From NCBI GenBank assembly GCA_018335855.1, contig JAGXRM010000007.1:1-64000 (forward strand): a stretch of 64,000 nt of DNA, written 5' to 3'. Shown in pieces: positions 24,851 through 32,757 of the stretch. Under the pieces are notes generated by a model that saw only the letters and a list, made by a program, of their open reading frames with translations, had not been told where the DNA came from and did no database searches. Made by a program: the position numbers and the translations under genes. The number at the start of each line of letters is the position of its first letter. The first letter of the stretch is position 1. The DNA is from Clostridiales bacterium. Its GTDB lineage: Bacteria; Bacillota; Dethiobacteria; Dethiobacterales; Dethiobacteraceae.

Positions 24851-24978
24851 GCAACTCGGGGACGGTTCCTAAGTTGCAGTTTTGCAAATTGAGAACCGTC
24901 CCCGGGGTTGCAGTTTTGCAAATTGAGAACCGTCCCCGGGGTTGCAGTTTTGCAAATTAGGAACCGTCCCCGGGTTGC
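24851..24978 (+). repeat. GGGGACGGTTC repeat cluster: three 34-bp tandem units and one inverted copy
   Basis: Three units start at 24873, 24907 and 24941 with a period of exactly 34 bases. Each consists of GTTGCAGTTTTGCAAATT followed by GAGAACCGTCCCCGGG or a near copy. In front, 24851-24872 is an inverted copy (GCAACTCGGGGACGGTTCCT), so the outer ends form a ~20-bp inverted repeat. It is not a CRISPR array, because the units abut without spacers. GGGGACGGTTC elements recur in many genomes as REP-like sequences. The rest of 24642-25095 holds no gene I can support. Confidence 0.85.
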
Positions 24979-25095
24979 AAAGGGTTAGCTGGATGTAAAA
25001 GGTTCTTGTGGGTGGGGCGGTTGTGGGTTATACTGGGGTTTGGGTTTGGTGTGGACATCTCATGGTGGGGGTGCGTTCTGGTGGAGAGGCGTTCT

Positions 25096-25572
25096 GTGGA
25101 GACGGTGATGGGTGTTGTTAATTTTGCGTTCTCGGGAGACGGGTTGTATGAGTTGACGTTGCCCAGGGAGGGTGATGAGCGTTTTTCTGGGGTTGTTGAT
25201 TCTGATCCGGAGTGGGTTAGGCGACTGGGGCAGGATTTGCAGGATTACTTTTCCGGGAGTGCTGTTTGTTTTTCATGTCCAGTGGATATGTCCGGGTATG
25301 CGCCGTTTATCAAGAAGGCCTTGTTGGCGGCGGCTGAAATTTTTCACGGTCATGTTGAGACGTATAAGGGGCTGGCTGTTGTGGCTGGTTCTCCCAGGGC
25401 TGCGAGGGCTGTGGGACAGGCTATGGCTAGCAATCGCACTCCGCTGGTTATTCCGTGTCACCGGGTGGTTTGTACCGGCGGCGGGCTGGGAGGCTTTAGC
25501 GGAGGCCTTGGCTGGAAAGAAAGACTGCTTGCTTTAGAGAAACCGAGGGAGGACGTTAATACATGTGGATGA
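25096..25572 (+). CDS. ogt: Methylated-DNA-[protein]-cysteine S-methyltransferase
   Basis: The ~158-residue DNA repair enzyme transfers an alkyl group from O6-alkylguanine to its own cysteine. The active-site motif VIPCHRVVC and the helix-turn-helix ASNRTPL/YKGLAVVAGSPRAARAVGQA are present, as is GLGGFSGGLGWKERLLALEK. The start is uncertain: GTG at 25096 with GGAGAGG six bases before is preferred; ATG at 25108 is possible. The upstream bases are unusually T/G-rich. Its 3' end overlaps lgt by ten bases. Confidence 0.88.
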   Translation: METVMGVVNFAFSGDGLYELTLPREGDERFSGVVDSDPEWVRRLGQDLQDYFSGSAVCFSCPVDMSGYAPFIKKALLAAAEIFHGHVETYKGLAVVAGSPRAARAVGQAMASNRTPLVIPCHRVVCTGGGLGGFSGGLGWKERLLALEKPREDVNTCG

Positions 25573-26327
25573 ACCCTAACCCCGTAGCGTTTACTATTTT
25601 CGGGGCTCCGATATTCTGGTATGGAATTATGATCAGCACCGGTATGTTAGTAGCATTGCTGGTGACACTTCGCAGAACCAGCCGTTACGGAATTACCGAA
25701 GACCGGCTGATTTCTTTTTTGCTGTGGGCGGTCCCTGCAGCGTTAGTCGGCGCCAGGATAGGATTTGTGATTTTTAATCTGGAATTATACAGCCATAATT
25801 GGCTTACCGTTTTTGCGTTCCGTGAGGGTGGATTGTCCATTCACGGTGGAGTTTTTGCTGCGATTCTAACCGGTTATATTTATACGAAGCGGACGAATAC
25901 TGATTTTTGGCGGCTGGCTGATCTTTGCGCTCCGGGGTTAATCCTGGGGCAGGCTATCGGCCGTTGGGGTAATTTTTTTAACCAGGAAGCGTACGGAGTG
26001 GAAACAACTCTGCCTTGGGCCATGTATATCGCCGGTGCGTGGCGCCATCCCACGTTCCTTTATGAATTTATCTGGAACATGTTGGTGTTTGCATTTCTTC
26101 TCTATAAGAGTAAGAAGCGGGAAGTTGACGGCAGTATTTTTATCCGGTATTTGATTTGGTATTCTGCAGGGCGGTACTTCATTGAAGGCCTTCGTGTTGA
26201 CAGCCCGTTTTGGGGAGATTTCCGTGTTGCACAGCTTATCAGCCTGGTTTTGATTCACGGCGGTCTGATTCTACTATGGTGGCGTAAGCGACAGGCTAAC
26301 AAAACAGGAGGGGGACTGGCAATATAA
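25563..26327 (+). CDS. lgt: Prolipoprotein diacylglyceryl transferase
   Basis: The 254-residue integral membrane enzyme (seven helices expected) attaches diacylglycerol to the Cys of lipoprotein precursors. The Lgt signature [13 protein letters not shown] is at about residues 137-149, and the essential His region GGLSIHGG at about 97-104. It would modify the two lipoproteins of the cytochrome cluster. Its stop shares a base with the aroC start. Confidence 0.96.
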   Translation: MWMNPNPVAFTIFGAPIFWYGIMISTGMLVALLVTLRRTSRYGITEDRLISFLLWAVPAALVGARIGFVIFNLELYSHNWLTVFAFREGGLSIHGGVFAAILTGYIYTKRTNTDFWRLADLCAPGLILGQAIGRWGNFFNQEAYGVETTLPWAMYIAGAWRHPTFLYEFIWNMLVFAFLLYKSKKREVDGSIFIRYLIWYSAGRYFIEGLRVDSPFWGDFRVAQLISLVLIHGGLILLWWRKRQANKTGGGLAI

Positions 26328-27487
26328 TGCGCTATTTGACAGCCGGGGAGTCTCATGGCCCGGCACTTACCGCAATTCTTGAGGGGCTTCCTGCCAACCT
26401 GCCCCTTGACGCAGACAGGGTAAACCTGGAATTAGCCCGGCGACAGCAGGGCTACGGCCGCGGCGGACGGATGCGGATTGAAAAAGACAAGGTGGAATTC
26501 CTTTCCGGCATCCGGTTTGGTCAAACATTGGGTAGCCCAATGACTATGCAAATCAAGAACCGTGATTTTGAAAACTGGCGGGATAGGATGGCTGCACACG
26601 GAGAACCGCCTGCGGACATTGAAATGGTAACCCGGCCCCGGCCTGGCCATGCTGATTTAGCCGGCGCTCAAAAATATAATCTTACAGACATTCGCAATGT
26701 CCTGGAGCGGGCCAGCGCCAGGGAAACGGCAGCCAGGGTGGCTGTAGGTGCTGTGGCAAAGCAGTTGCTGGCTGTGTTTGGCATTCATGTCGCCTCCCAT
26801 GTGGTTTCCATCGGTGAGGTTGCATCCGGACATGTGGATGCAACAGTAATTGCAGCTAATTTGGCGGCGGTTGACGCCTCCCCGGTACGTTGCCTCGATG
26901 AGGCGGCTGCCGCTGCGATGATGGCTCGGATTGACCGGGCCAAAGAAGAAGGAGATTCTCTGGGCGGTGTGTTTGAAATTATAATTACCGGCGTACCTGT
27001 CGGTCTTGGCAGCCATGTCCACTGGGACAGGAAGCTGGACGCCATGCTAGCCAGGGCGCTGATGAGCATTCAGGCGATTAAGGGAGTGGAAGTCGGCGGC
27101 GGGTTTGCGCTGGCTGCGCTGCCCGGGTCTTTGGTCCATGACGAAATCGGGTATAGGGACAAAGAAGGATATTCCCGTCTTACCAATCGGGCCGGCGGCA
27201 TTGAAGGCGGTATCTCTAACGGAGAGCCGCTGGTACTGCGGGCGGCGATGAAGCCGATTCCCACATTGTATAAGCCTCTGCAGAGCGTGGATATGGCGGA
27301 TCACCAGCCGTTCGCCGCGGCGGTGGAACGATCCGATGCCTGTGCCGTACCTGCGGCGGCTATTGTTGGTGAAGCGGTGGTTGCGTGGGAAGTTGCATGT
27401 GCTCTGCAAGAAAAACTGGGTGGGGATTCATTGGAAGAAATGAAGGCACACTTTGCAGTGTATCAGGAAATGCTGCATACCAGGTGA
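26327..27487 (+). CDS. aroC: Chorismate synthase
   Basis: The 386-residue FMN-dependent enzyme makes chorismate from EPSP, last step of the shikimate pathway. Family signatures are [17 protein letters not shown] (residues 7-23), [12 protein letters not shown] (about 41-52), [13 protein letters not shown] and [19 protein letters not shown]. It is coupled to lgt by a shared base and followed by aroB after 20 bases. Confidence 0.97.
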   Translation: MRYLTAGESHGPALTAILEGLPANLPLDADRVNLELARRQQGYGRGGRMRIEKDKVEFLSGIRFGQTLGSPMTMQIKNRDFENWRDRMAAHGEPPADIEMVTRPRPGHADLAGAQKYNLTDIRNVLERASARETAARVAVGAVAKQLLAVFGIHVASHVVSIGEVASGHVDATVIAANLAAVDASPVRCLDEAAAAAMMARIDRAKEEGDSLGGVFEIIITGVPVGLGSHVHWDRKLDAMLARALMSIQAIKGVEVGGGFALAALPGSLVHDEIGYRDKEGYSRLTNRAGGIEGGISNGEPLVLRAAMKPIPTLYKPLQSVDMADHQPFAAAVERSDACAVPAAAIVGEAVVAWEVACALQEKLGGDSLEEMKAHFAVYQEMLHTR

Positions 27488-27507
27488 ACACAGAAGCGGG
27501 TGAGAAA

Positions 27508-28602
27508 ATGCGTGTAGTCCAGGTGCCGCTGGGAGAGCGGGGCTATCCTATATATATTGGTAAAAACATCTTTTCGGCCTTGGGAGAAACTTGGCTGGAA
27601 ACGGTGAAACCAGGCCGTGTTTTATTAGTCAGTGATGAGAATGTCTTTCCGCTTTACGGCGGTAAGCTGATTGACGCGTTGGTAAACAGTGGGTTTGCGG
27701 TGACTCCGGTGGTGATTCCCGCCGGAGAGGGAAGCAAGTCGTTGACATGGGCAGAAAATCTTTATACCCACGCGCTGGAAGCAGACCTTGACCGAAGCAG
27801 TCTGATTATCGCACTGGGAGGCGGGGTGGTCGGTGATCTGGCAGGGTTTGCCGCAGCTACATATATGCGTGGCATCCCTTTTGTTCAGGTTCCCACCTCG
27901 TTGCTGGCCCAGGTGGACAGCAGTGTGGGTGGTAAAGTGGCAGTCAACCACCCGTTGGGGAAAAACCTGATTGGCTCGTTTTACCAGCCCAAATTGGTCT
28001 GGGTTGAGTTGGCTGCACTGGATACGCTGCCTGAACGGGAATTTCTCGCGGGAGCAGCAGAAGTGGTAAAATACGGAATAATTATGGACGAGTCATTTTT
28101 TTCCTATCTGGAAAGCCACTGGCAGGCATTTTTGGCTAAAGATCCAGTTGTTCTTGCTGAAGTCATTGCTGCCTGCTGTGAACTTAAAGCCCGGGTCGTT
28201 GTTGAGGATGAACGGGAAGCGGGTCTGCGTGCTATCTTGAATTTCGGTCACACACTGGGCCATGCGTTAGAGGCCGCCACATCGTACGGCTACTATCTCC
28301 ACGGCGAAGCGGTGTTGGCGGGGATGCTGATGGCAGTTGATATTGCAGAGAACAAGGAGATTTTGCTGCCAACAGAGGCTGCCCGTTGCAGGGCGTTGTT
28401 GTCGAGAATCGGAGTGAAACGGCCACCGGTGGGACTGGGTACAGAGCAGGTGATGGCCAGTTTGCGTTACGACAAGAAAAGAGAAGGGGAAACGCTGGTT
28501 TTTATCCTGCCGGAGCAGGTAGGCCAGGTAGCTGTTTACCGGGACGTGGACTATCTGTTGATCCAACGCGTTCTGGATAAATATTTTACAACGTCCTCTT
28601 AA
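27508..28602 (+). CDS. aroB: 3-dehydroquinate synthase
   Basis: The 364-residue NAD- and metal-dependent enzyme closes DAHP to 3-dehydroquinate, second step of the shikimate pathway. Motifs include GGGVVGDLAGFAAATYMRGI, QVPTSLLAQVDSSVGGKVAV and the metal ligands in NFGHTLGHALEA and YLHGEAVLAG. The ATG at 27508 follows GGGTGAG; longer in-frame starts lie inside aroC. Confidence 0.95.
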   Translation: MRVVQVPLGERGYPIYIGKNIFSALGETWLETVKPGRVLLVSDENVFPLYGGKLIDALVNSGFAVTPVVIPAGEGSKSLTWAENLYTHALEADLDRSSLIIALGGGVVGDLAGFAAATYMRGIPFVQVPTSLLAQVDSSVGGKVAVNHPLGKNLIGSFYQPKLVWVELAALDTLPEREFLAGAAEVVKYGIIMDESFFSYLESHWQAFLAKDPVVLAEVIAACCELKARVVVEDEREAGLRAILNFGHTLGHALEAATSYGYYLHGEAVLAGMLMAVDIAENKEILLPTEAARCRALLSRIGVKRPPVGLGTEQVMASLRYDKKREGETLVFILPEQVGQVAVYRDVDYLLIQRVLDKYFTTSS

Positions 28603-28619
28603 TTTAAAGAGTTATCGGT

Positions 28620-28964
28620 GTGGTGGGCAACTGTGTTGCCGGAAAGACAACACTGGTAAAAGGACTGATTGCTCAGGGGCTTTCTGCTGTTAATATTGCC
28701 CAGGAGCACTCCACTGCGCCCCAGCTGTGGCGTCGCAAAAACCCTGATTTCCTGGTCTGCCTGTCCTGCACTCTGGAAACGGCAAGAAGCAGGCGGGAGA
28801 TTTACTGGGGGCAGGAAAGGCTTGATGATCAACGGCAGCGGTTGGCAAATGCCCGGGCGCACTGCGAACTTTATCTTCCCACCGACGGGATGGAAATTGA
28901 GGAAGTTTTGGCAACGGTGATTCAGGCTGTGAAGGAAAAACACAAATTGACAACATCGGGGTAA
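28620..28964 (+). CDS. Small P-loop NTPase-like protein, unknown function
   Basis: The 114-residue protein starts at GTG with a Walker A loop almost at once (GNCVAGKTTL, residues 3-12). The rest (NIAQEHSTAPQLWRRKNPDF, LVCLSCTLETARSRREI) resembles a nucleotide-kinase-like fold: a strand with ...DFLVCL, then an R-rich lid helix and a C-terminal helix. There is no good ribosome site and an in-frame stop lies just upstream, so either the first strand is very short or the 5' end is lost. It starts 17 bases after aroB and has its own terminator. No family is assigned. Confidence 0.6.
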   Translation: MVGNCVAGKTTLVKGLIAQGLSAVNIAQEHSTAPQLWRRKNPDFLVCLSCTLETARSRREIYWGQERLDDQRQRLANARAHCELYLPTDGMEIEEVLATVIQAVKEKHKLTTSG

Positions 28965-28987
28965 CCGTTTATAATAACTTTGAGACT

Positions 28988-29030
28988 CGGGCAGGCTCGC
29001 CGGAGCAATCTGGAAAGATGCCCGTTTTTT
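28988..29030 (+). terminator. Terminator after the aro genes
   Basis: CGGGCA (28988-28993) pairs with TGCCCG (29019-29024), with a nested GCTC/GAGC stem, followed by TTTTTT. Confidence 0.8.
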
Positions 29031-29084
29031 ACGTTTTTTAACCAATTTGTTTATGTTTGCAATAATTAAGGGAGGTCAACCTGG

Positions 29085-30302
29085 ATGAAAAGCAACCGTC
29101 TCATGACTTTTGCCGGTGTGGTTTTGCTACTGCTAGTTCTTAGCGGTGCAGCTATCCTGCAGGCAAGGAATAATATTAACCTCGGCCTGGACCTCCGCGG
29201 CGGCGTATACGTTCTCTACCAGGCGGTTGAAACGGGTGACGCCGGCGGCGGGGATACCATTGACCGGGCCATTACAGTCATTCGTAACCGTATTGACAGT
29301 TTTGGTGTGGCAGAACCAGTGATTCAACGGGAAGGCGATGACCGGATTCGTGTAGAACTGGCTGGTATTGAAGATCAGAAAGAAGCCAGAAAAGTAATTG
29401 GAACTACAGCCATGCTGAGTTTTATCGGGCCGGATAACGAAGTTATTCTCACCGGTGGGGATTTAAAGGATGCCTATGCAACCTTTGATAACCGTAACCG
29501 TCCCGCGGTCAGCCTGGAATTTAGCCCTGAGGGAACGACCGCTTTTGCTGAAGCGACTCAAAAATATATTGGACAGATTATTGCTATTAAATTGGATGAG
29601 AACGTTATTTCCGCTCCGGTGGTACAGTCTGTTATTACAGAAGGACGTGCCATTATTGAAGGAAGCATGTCCATTGAAGATGCGCGCAACCTGGCACTCA
29701 TGCTCCGTTCCGGTGCTCTGCCGGTGGATTTAATTGAACTGGAAACCCGGTCTGTGGGCCCCACTCTCGGTCAGGATTCACTGACTCGCAGTGTCCGTGC
29801 CGGCATTGCTGGTTTTATACTTGTGCTTCTGTTTATGATGGCGTACTACCGTTTCTTCGGCATCATAGCCAGTGTGGCGCTAGTCACCTATATTTCTCTG
29901 GTGTTTGCATTGTTAACGGCGATGAACGCCACGCTGACACTGCCCGGTATTGCCGGCCTTATCCTTTCTATCGGTATGGCAGTTGATGCCAATGTTATCA
30001 TTTTTGAGCGGATTAAAGAAGAATTGAAAGTGGGCCGGACCATGCGTACTTCCATTGAGGCTGGCTTTAACAACGCTTTCAGTGCTATTCTGGACGGCAA
30101 TGTGACTACACTGATTGCGGCCGCTGTCCTTTTCCGTTACGGGACAGGTCCCATTCGCGGCTTTGCGGTAACCCTGAGCGTAGGTATTCTGGTCAGCATG
30201 TTTTCAGCAATCATTCTCACCCGCTACTTGCTGCGCCAGGCCGTGCGTGCCGAACTCCTCAGGGCTCCTGAACAAACAGGGGTAAGGGGGCAAACAATAT
30301 GA
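29085..30302 (+). CDS. secD: Protein translocase subunit SecD
   Basis: This 405-residue membrane protein assists late stages of Sec export using the proton-motive force. N-terminal helix, LGLDLRGGVYVLYQAV (about 31-46), the P1 periplasmic-side domain, then five helices with VDANVIIFERIKEE and TTLIAAAVLFRYGTGPIRGFAVT. It is shorter than the enterobacterial form, as usual in Firmicutes, and here is separate from SecF and not fused as in Bacillus. AAGGGAGGTCAAC precedes the ATG. It overlaps secF (ATGA). Confidence 0.96.
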   Translation: MKSNRLMTFAGVVLLLLVLSGAAILQARNNINLGLDLRGGVYVLYQAVETGDAGGGDTIDRAITVIRNRIDSFGVAEPVIQREGDDRIRVELAGIEDQKEARKVIGTTAMLSFIGPDNEVILTGGDLKDAYATFDNRNRPAVSLEFSPEGTTAFAEATQKYIGQIIAIKLDENVISAPVVQSVITEGRAIIEGSMSIEDARNLALMLRSGALPVDLIELETRSVGPTLGQDSLTRSVRAGIAGFILVLLFMMAYYRFFGIIASVALVTYISLVFALLTAMNATLTLPGIAGLILSIGMAVDANVIIFERIKEELKVGRTMRTSIEAGFNNAFSAILDGNVTTLIAAAVLFRYGTGPIRGFAVTLSVGILVSMFSAIILTRYLLRQAVRAELLRAPEQTGVRGQTI

Positions 30303-31201
30303 GTTTTGTTGGAAAACGCAAATATGCTTTTATATTTTCTGCGGTGCTAATTATTGCCGGGATTATTTCGTTAGTAACCAACGGTCTAAATCTGGGTATT
30401 GACTTTACTGGCGGTACCATCATTCATGTCAACATTGGTCAGGAATTTACCCTGGAGGAGATTCGTGATGTCCTGGCACCTATGGGACTTGAGGGAAGCT
30501 CTATACAAAAAGTAGGTATTGAAGGTCTGGGTGAAGGTGAAAAGCAAGAACTGCTGATCAAGACGGTATCATTGACTAGTGAGCAGCAGGATGATGTTTT
30601 TACTGCATTAAGTGAGCGTTATAATTTAACGGAAGACAATATGCTTAGGATCGAAAATGTGGGCAGTGTAATTGGGAGCGAGTTAAAACGGCAAGCTTGG
30701 CTGGCACTGATTATCGCCAGTCTTGGCATGGTGTTGTATATTACCGTCCGTTTTGAATACCGTTTCGCTATTTCCGCCATTGCTGCTCTGCTCCATGATG
30801 CGATGATGGTACTTGCTTTCTTCTCCATCTTCCGCTTGGAAATTAATAGCCCCTTTATCGCCGCTATTCTCACCATTTTAGGTTACTCCATTAACGATAC
30901 CATTGTTATCTTCGACCGGATTCGTGAGAATCTGAAAAACCGACGCAAAGAGGATTTGGCTGAAGTAGTTGATACCAGCATCAGGCAATCATTAAAACGC
31001 TCCATTAACACATCAGCAACGACACTGCTGGTGTTGATAACACTGTTTGCTTTTGGCGGTATGACGTTACGTCCGTTCATCAGCGCTCTGTTAATAGGTG
31101 TAGTCTTTGGCACCTATTCTTCCATCTTCATCGCCAGCCCCTTATGGTTGACCTGGAAGAATGCCGAATCCCGGAAAAGACTGAAAACAAAAGCAGCCTA
31201 A
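30299..31201 (+). CDS. secF: Protein translocase subunit SecF
   Basis: The 300-residue partner of SecD has six predicted helices. GIDFTGGTIIHVNI (residues 31-44), SINDTIVIFDRIRENLKNRR and SINTSATTLLVLITLFAFGG are family signatures. It is coupled to secD by a four-base overlap and ends before a strong terminator. Confidence 0.96.
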   Translation: MSFVGKRKYAFIFSAVLIIAGIISLVTNGLNLGIDFTGGTIIHVNIGQEFTLEEIRDVLAPMGLEGSSIQKVGIEGLGEGEKQELLIKTVSLTSEQQDDVFTALSERYNLTEDNMLRIENVGSVIGSELKRQAWLALIIASLGMVLYITVRFEYRFAISAIAALLHDAMMVLAFFSIFRLEINSPFIAAILTILGYSINDTIVIFDRIRENLKNRRKEDLAEVVDTSIRQSLKRSINTSATTLLVLITLFAFGGMTLRPFISALLIGVVFGTYSSIFIASPLWLTWKNAESRKRLKTKAA

Positions 31202-31216
31202 GAGGCTGAACATATG

Positions 31217-31250
31217 AAGAGCCTAAAGCTAGCGCTTTAGGCTCTTTTTT
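31217..31250 (+). terminator. Terminator of secDF
   Basis: A perfect 13-bp stem AAGAGCCTAAAGC/GCTTTAGGCTCTT (31217-31229 with 31234-31246) with loop TAGC is followed by T's. Confidence 0.92.
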
Positions 31251-31348
31251 GCCAATAGTTTTTTTGTGAATAGAATGCCAATTGAATCAAAAACAGCTAT
31301 AATAGATAAGACGGCGTGTGAGATTATATTGTTTACGGAGGCAGGATT

Positions 31349-32254
31349 ATGGTTTCTGAAGAACGATATCTGCAAAGTATGGCGGGTGCACGTACCGGTG
31401 TGTTTGTCAATTTACTGTTGGTCATTGTTAAAATCGGGGCGGGTATTTTTGCCGGCAGTTTAGCGATGATGGCTGATGCACTCCACTCCGCGGCCGATAT
31501 AGTTGCCTCCGCCGTTGTGTATGTTGGAATCCGAGTAGCCAGCAGGCCTGCCGATGAAGACCACCCATACGGCCACGGGAAAGCGGAATCGATCGCCAGT
31601 AAGATTGTGGCCATACTGGTAATTCTGGCAGGATTAAATATCGGGTTCTTTTCACTCCGTACCTTATTTCGCCCGGAACACAGCGCTCCGGGAGCAGCGG
31701 CACTCTGGGCGGCTCTGTTTTCCATTTTTATTAAAGAAGGACTTTTCAGGCATACATTCAAAATTGGTCAGGCACATTCCTGTAAAGTATTGATTGCCAA
31801 TGCGTATGAACACCGCAGTGATGCGTTTTCCTCCGTAGCAGCCCTGCTGGGTATCGGTGGGGCAAGGTTGGGACTGATTTTTAACCGTCCGCAACTTTTT
31901 CTGTTAGATCCCCTGGCAGGAGTTATTGTCTCCGTTTTCATCGTACGTATGGGATGGCATTTCGCTAAGGAAGCGGCCAGTGAACTGATGGACGGGCAGG
32001 CCGACCCCGCCTATACCAATGAGCTTACTACGCTTATTCTTGCCGTTGACGGTGTATATGAGATTCATAGTATCAGAGTCAGGGTGGCGGGACCGCACCA
32101 ATTTGTTAACTTGGAGATTGGTGTCGACGAGGCCATCACCGTACGGGAAGGTCACGATGTAGCGCAACGGGTGAAGGAGACGCTTGTCTGTGAAAAAGAG
32201 GAAATAGCCGAGGTGTTTATCCACGTAAACCCATGCCGCACCTGTGATACCTAA
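31349..32254 (+). CDS. Cation diffusion facilitator family transporter
   Basis: The 301-residue protein has six predicted membrane helices and a C-terminal cytoplasmic metal-binding domain (~215-295). The metal-site motifs MADALHSAADI (helix II) and YEHRSDAFSS (helix V, HxxxD) and the loop DHPYGHGKAESIAS are typical of CDF exporters, which export Zn, Mn, Fe or Co in exchange for protons. The HxxxD form in helix V is often linked to zinc, but the metal is not certain. A TATAAT lies at 31298-31303 without a clear -35. It stands between secDF and lapA. Confidence 0.92.
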   Translation: MVSEERYLQSMAGARTGVFVNLLLVIVKIGAGIFAGSLAMMADALHSAADIVASAVVYVGIRVASRPADEDHPYGHGKAESIASKIVAILVILAGLNIGFFSLRTLFRPEHSAPGAAALWAALFSIFIKEGLFRHTFKIGQAHSCKVLIANAYEHRSDAFSSVAALLGIGGARLGLIFNRPQLFLLDPLAGVIVSVFIVRMGWHFAKEAASELMDGQADPAYTNELTTLILAVDGVYEIHSIRVRVAGPHQFVNLEIGVDEAITVREGHDVAQRVKETLVCEKEEIAEVFIHVNPCRTCDT

Positions 32255-32313
32255 AGAAGGTATTTGACAGAATATGACGAATTTTTTAATGAAAAGGTTT
32301 GGAGGGATTCGCA

Positions 32314-32757
32314 ATGCAGCTTGGTGTGATTCTCGGCCTGTTGTTTGGTTTTGTGATTGCTTTTTTTGCCGTGCTTAACACAGAGACCGTCACTATTAGT
32401 TATTACTTTGGTAGCCTGGAGGCCTCAGTTGCGCTTCTGGTACTGGCCTCAGCCGCACTGGGTGCTATCACTGTCGGGTTGCTGGGGTTTGTGAAGCATA
32501 TCCGGACCGGGTTTACCTTATGGGATTACCGGAATAAATTGCAGCGGCTCAGTAAGGAAGTAGAAGGGCTGAAACAAGAGAAAAAAGCGTTGTCAGACGA
32601 CCTTTCTTTTTTAAACGCGGAATGTGAGCAAGTTGTTCGCAAGAAAGAAGCTCAGTTGGAAGAATGCAGGGAGGAGCCGGAACCTTCCAAGCCCCAAGAG
32701 ACAGAAGATACGGAGAACAATGAGGATACGGAGGAGCGCGCCTTTGATGGGCTCTAA
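32314..32757 (+). CDS. lapA: LapA-domain (DUF1049) membrane protein
   Basis: The 147-residue protein has two N-terminal membrane helices (about 3-22 and 40-62), then a coiled coil (NKLQRLSKEVEGLKQEKKAL) and a Glu-rich tail (ETEDTENNEDTEE). Firmicute homologues lie just before recJ, as here. The ATG at 32314 with GGAGGG seven bases ahead is preferred to a TTG five codons upstream. Its stop overlaps the recJ start by 11 bases. Enterobacterial LapA/LapB tune LPS synthesis, which cannot be the role in a Gram-positive cell. Confidence 0.85.
   Translation: MQLGVILGLLFGFVIAFFAVLNTETVTISYYFGSLEASVALLVLASAALGAITVGLLGFVKHIRTGFTLWDYRNKLQRLSKEVEGLKQEKKALSDDLSFLNAECEQVVRKKEAQLEECREEPEPSKPQETEDTENNEDTEERAFDGL

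Noticed and set aside
24873-24974. Three regular 34-base repeats resembling a short CRISPR array
   Set aside because: The units abut directly with no variable spacers, and an inverted copy precedes them; this is a REP-like tandem array.
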